Shown: positions 61,669-64,000 of the stretch, piece after piece
Layout of the letters: every line of letters begins with the position of its first letter
Position numbering within the stretch: the first letter of the stretch is position 1
IMG/VR virus record: IMGVR_UViG_3300009130_001605
Coordinates: 1 to 64,000 of that record
DNA length: 64,000 bases
Strand: one strand, 5' to 3'
Source: a virus
The notes under the pieces: generated by a model
Seen by the model: only the letters and a program-made list of their open reading frames with translations
Databases searched by the model: none
What the model was told of the DNA's origin: nothing
Made by a program: the position numbers and the translations under genes

Positions 61669-62140
61669 AATTATCAATGAAGAGATTCAACTTTTCTTAG
61701 AAGATTTTAAATTTAATAATAGTCAAAAAACATTTAACCCAACACCGTCAATGATCTCTAATTGCAAGAGAGGGATTGAAGCTGTTAAACAAAAAGATTT
61801 AACAGTAGATGGTGAGAACGAAGGTTCGGGTAAAGAAAAAGCTATGTCCATAATTGCCAATGAACCAATGACTCATGCAATGCTAAAAAGGATGAAAGCG
61901 TTTTTTGACAATAATTCTTCTGATTATCAAGCACAATTGGGTGCTGGAAAAACAATAAAAGATTCTGGGATAATCCAAACATGGAATCTTTGGGGTGGAG
62001 ATGCAGGAAAAGAAATGTCTAACAGAGAGGTTGATTACACACAAAGGGACAATCAAAAAAGAAAAGACATCAAGACTTTTATTGCTCCAGTAAAAACTTC
62101 TACATTAATGGATCCTCACAACACAAGGATTCACAAATAA
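61646..62140 (+). CDS. hypothetical protein with N-terminal amphipathic helix
   Basis: ATG 61646 is chosen because the product then begins MEKSEIHKIINEEIQLFLEDF, matching the helix type of neighbouring genes; ATG 61631 (5 codons upstream) is possible. The 164-residue protein then has a basic-to-neutral domain ending in THNTRIHK-like residues. It overlaps the previous gene by 23 bases. No family is recognised. Confidence 0.55.
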   Translation: MEKSEIHKIINEEIQLFLEDFKFNNSQKTFNPTPSMISNCKRGIEAVKQKDLTVDGENEGSGKEKAMSIIANEPMTHAMLKRMKAFFDNNSSDYQAQLGAGKTIKDSGIIQTWNLWGGDAGKEMSNREVDYTQRDNQKRKDIKTFIAPVKTSTLMDPHNTRIHK

Positions 62141-62143
62141 CAC

Positions 62144-62172
62144 TTGATAAATTCATCTTTTATTTTTACATT
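62144..62172 (+). promoter_or_regulatory. promoter, TTG-N20-TACATT type
   Basis: TTG at 62144-62146 and TACATT at 62167-62172 are 20 bases apart; the ATG is at 62196. Confidence 0.6.
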
Positions 62173-62195
62173 TCGTTGTAAATAAAAATTAAAAG

Positions 62196-62711
62196 ATGAT
62201 ATTCGATTACAATTTCTCAGAAATAGAAGACAACCTTAACTTACCTGAACTAGGAGAGTTTGAAGGATTTCAAGATGCAGATGACGATTTACGTCCTGTT
62301 GCAAACTTTATTAAAAGCAAAACGTTTCACAACGAGTACATAGAGCCAAATAGAATTAAGTTTTTCTATACGAACAAACCAAAGAAAGACGGTGGTAGGT
62401 ATGTAACAGGAACTTTAATGGTTCGTTCGGAAATTGAAAGACTTGTTGATGATAGATACGACTTCATTGCCATTATCTATTACCCAGTGTTCAAAATGCT
62501 TGAAGACGAGGATAAAATCATCCAATTAGACAAAGTTCTTTGTGGTATTGACTTAGGAACCCTTGAGAAGCCTGTAGTAAAAAAGCAGCAACCAGATTCG
62601 AAAGAATTTATTGGAAACTTGAGCTTTTATGGTAGAGACAAAGTTCACGACAGTTCTGAGACAGTTCACTTAGCAACAGAATCAATCGTCCAATCAGAAA
62701 AAGAAGGGTAA
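62196..62711 (+). CDS. hypothetical protein
   Basis: This 171-residue acidic protein has an N-terminal acidic region (FSEIEDNLNLPELGEFEG) and an alpha/beta core (DRYDFIAIIYYPVFKML, about 88-104). It shares a non-structural-type promoter with the early class. No family is recognised. Confidence 0.6.
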   Translation: MIFDYNFSEIEDNLNLPELGEFEGFQDADDDLRPVANFIKSKTFHNEYIEPNRIKFFYTNKPKKDGGRYVTGTLMVRSEIERLVDDRYDFIAIIYYPVFKMLEDEDKIIQLDKVLCGIDLGTLEKPVVKKQQPDSKEFIGNLSFYGRDKVHDSSETVHLATESIVQSEKEG

Positions 62712-62712
62712 A

Positions 62713-62997
62713 ATGAATGTAGAAATAATAAAATCTACCTTCCAAGCTATTGTTAGTCAATTCGTGGCAGAAAGAGATGCTACTGTTGCTAACATCAACC
62801 AACTTCTTTACTCTAAAGGTGATAACGTAGAGGCGTTAACCGAGTTAATGTCCAAATTGACTTTGGCTAAAATGAATATAGCCAACACTCAAGAAGAATT
62901 AAACAAAGCTATGACTTTAATAGCTTTAGAAAAACAAACACCAAAGGATAACGGTTCTCAAGAACCAGAGATCCCTTCGGGAAATAGACCAGAATAA
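62713..62997 (+). CDS. hypothetical coiled-coil protein
   Basis: This 94-residue protein is a long helix (VEALTELMSKLTLAKMNIANTQEELNKAM) with a disordered end. It starts 1 base after the previous gene. No family is recognised. Confidence 0.6.
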   Translation: MNVEIIKSTFQAIVSQFVAERDATVANINQLLYSKGDNVEALTELMSKLTLAKMNIANTQEELNKAMTLIALEKQTPKDNGSQEPEIPSGNRPE

Positions 62998-62999
62998 AC

Positions 63000-63230
63000 A
63001 TGGTAATAACACTTAAAATAATAATTTGCATTTTCCTACTTGCCATAGGTATAGCAGGGTATTCTATATTCAGAATGTTCAAAGATTCCATTGACTCTGA
63101 AGATTATGATAATATCTCATTGCTAGGTAAATTATTAAATCAGCTGCTGTTCACTACAATAGCAGCTGGTTTACTTTCCTTGATCTCATTCTTATCGGTT
63201 GTTTTGTTTTCTACCATTACAATTTCATAA
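63000..63230 (+). CDS. small membrane protein, holin candidate
   Basis: This 76-residue protein has two hydrophobic helices (IIICIFLLAIGIAGYSIF, 7-24, and LLNQLLFTTIAAGLLSLISFLSVVLF, 45-70) separated by a charged loop. That fits a class II holin, but small membrane proteins of other kinds have the same plan and the endolysin is 10 kb away. A CAGCTGCT hairpin (63141-63168) lies in the gene. Confidence 0.5.
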   Translation: MVITLKIIICIFLLAIGIAGYSIFRMFKDSIDSEDYDNISLLGKLLNQLLFTTIAAGLLSLISFLSVVLFSTITIS

Positions 63231-63231
63231 A

Positions 63232-63537
63232 ATGTTTAATTGGATTAAGAAAAAAATAAGACATTCAAAATTAAACTTCTATCTACAAAACTTTTTGTTT
63301 AATGTTTCTTTTTGGCTTAGATGTAGAAAGCTTTATAAAACCATTGGGTATAGAAAGCGAACAGGAAACTTCGATATTGATGAAGTTGGTAGAATGCATT
63401 ACAAATACACCACTGTTAAAAAAAAGAGGTTTGTTGGATACGTGTATAAAAACGACATCTATTTAGATAACCCTGGAATGCAAATAAAAGACAGGGAACA
63501 ATGGGAATCTTGGAGAAAGAAAAATTTGATTAAATGA
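63232..63537 (+). CDS. hypothetical basic protein
   Basis: ATG 63232 is chosen; an upstream in-frame start would overlap the previous gene by 32 bases. The 101-residue product is very basic (FNWIKKKIRHSKLNFYLQN at its start) and ends with a GMQIKDREQWESWRKKN helix. No family is recognised. A terminator overlaps its stop. Confidence 0.6.
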   Translation: MFNWIKKKIRHSKLNFYLQNFLFNVSFWLRCRKLYKTIGYRKRTGNFDIDEVGRMHYKYTTVKKKRFVGYVYKNDIYLDNPGMQIKDREQWESWRKKNLIK

Positions 63538-63564
63538 AACCAACTAGAAATAGTTGGTTTTTTA
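63537..63564 (+). terminator. rho-independent terminator
   Basis: AAACCAACTA (63537-63546) pairs with TAGTTGGTTT (63551-63560) around GAAA, followed by Ts. It starts at the TGA of the preceding gene. Confidence 0.85.
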
Positions 63565-63595
63565 CTTACAGCTCACGATATTGGTTTTTTTGTGA

Positions 63596-63608
63596 TATTT
63601 ATAGAAAA
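63596..63608 (+). promoter_or_regulatory. late-type promoter motif TATTTATAGAAAA
   Basis: Located 15 bases before the ATG at 63624. Confidence 0.55.
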
Positions 63609-63623
63609 TAAATATTTCCATCG

Positions 63624-64000
63624 ATGGCTGAATATAAAAAGAAAAAAATTGTAGATAAAGAAGTCCAAACTAATGGATTCGAGAAAAGAAGTGAAGAATT
63701 TCAAGACAACGTATCTGATAGAGGTGAAATGTATGAAATGATTCATGACCTATCAGAAAAGGCTACAGAAAAGGCATTTGACAAAGAAGGTGTTGAGAGA
63801 GTTGAGAAATACGCAGGTGTTTATGCAACAGGTAAACCTTACGGAGCAGGTGTTCAAAAAGGAAAGTATGATGTAAGATTTTCAAGTCAAGTAAAATCTG
63901 CTTATCAAAAACAAACAATTTTCGGTACAAAAAGAATGGAAACAGAAATAACTTCTGATTTCGATGCTGAAAATGATCTACTTACTGTTCATTACGATGG
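63624..64000 (+). CDS. N-terminal part of an unknown late protein
   Basis: ATG 63624 starts a frame open to the right edge (125 residues seen). The start is basic (MAEYKKKKIVDKE) and the rest is charged and helical, then TGKPYGAGVQKGKYDVRF. The late-type promoter 15 bases upstream suggests a virion protein. No family is recognised. Confidence 0.65.
   Translation, partial: MAEYKKKKIVDKEVQTNGFEKRSEEFQDNVSDRGEMYEMIHDLSEKATEKAFDKEGVERVEKYAGVYATGKPYGAGVQKGKYDVRFSSQVKSAYQKQTIFGTKRMETEITSDFDAENDLLTVHYD

Noticed and set aside
1-64000. tRNA genes
   Set aside because: No cloverleaf with a GTTCRA-type T-arm was seen in the gaps by eye; a covariance search was not possible.

Overview
The window reads as part of a large contractile-tailed phage (myovirus, distantly T4-like in its baseplate and replication genes) that infects a Bacteroidota host, most likely a flavobacterium. 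The evidence is a set of baseplate proteins (gp25-, gp6-, gp5-OB- and gpI-like), a gp55-like sigma factor, a long tail-fibre cluster, an endolysin, and phage replication and recombination genes. The host assignment rests on AT-rich DNA, A-rich leaders with almost no Shine-Dalgarno sequences, promoter boxes like the Bacteroidota -33/-7 type, a signal peptide ending in the Bacteroidota-style SFAQ, and a Bacteroidota-type Hc1 histone-like gene. No plasmid, transposon or host housekeeping block is seen, and no tRNA gene, CRISPR array or reverse transcriptase was found.

Layout. Positions 1-9450 are a metabolic and surface-modification block. It has a ColD-like GDP-4-keto-6-deoxymannose 3-dehydratase and GDP-mannose 4,6-dehydratase, a small SET-domain protein, a metallophosphoesterase, a HAD-like protein, an exported protein with a broken signal peptide, and two glycosyltransferases. 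Positions 9462-24501 start with the sigma-like gene and continue into baseplate and tail genes on the + strand, with one - strand virion protein at 13699-15432. Positions 24562-32286 are a - strand tail-fibre and baseplate module with a SHAEG-repeat fibre and a gpI-like protein. Positions 32604-40652 are a + strand series of modular virion proteins built from reused domains. Positions 40753-52628 hold replication and recombination: a RuvC-like resolvase, a primase, a fused Mre11-Rad50 (gp47-gp46) protein, two PD-(D/E)XK-type nucleases, a histone-like protein, and a SNF2 helicase interrupted by an intein. Positions 52682-64000 carry an endolysin, many small genes (several behind late-type promoters), an HNH-like gene and a PcfJ-domain protein.

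How the genes work together. Two promoter classes can be read directly. A TTG-N20-TACATT signal precedes metabolic genes. A TATTTATnAnnAAAA motif sits just upstream of virion genes on both strands, always in the gene's own orientation, and is the likely target of the gp55-like sigma factor. Scars of homing endonucleases (a zinc-finger fragment splitting a duplicated gmd start, and a lone NUMOD1-like domain before a virion gene) and an intein with class 3 signature residues show repeated invasion by homing elements.

The most unusual features are the GDP-dideoxyhexose gene pair, the class 3-type intein with Gln1 in a helicase Walker A motif, the Mre11-Rad50 fusion, the reuse of N- and C-terminal domains between virion proteins, the phage SET and histone-like genes, and three long perfect inverted repeats inside coding sequences.
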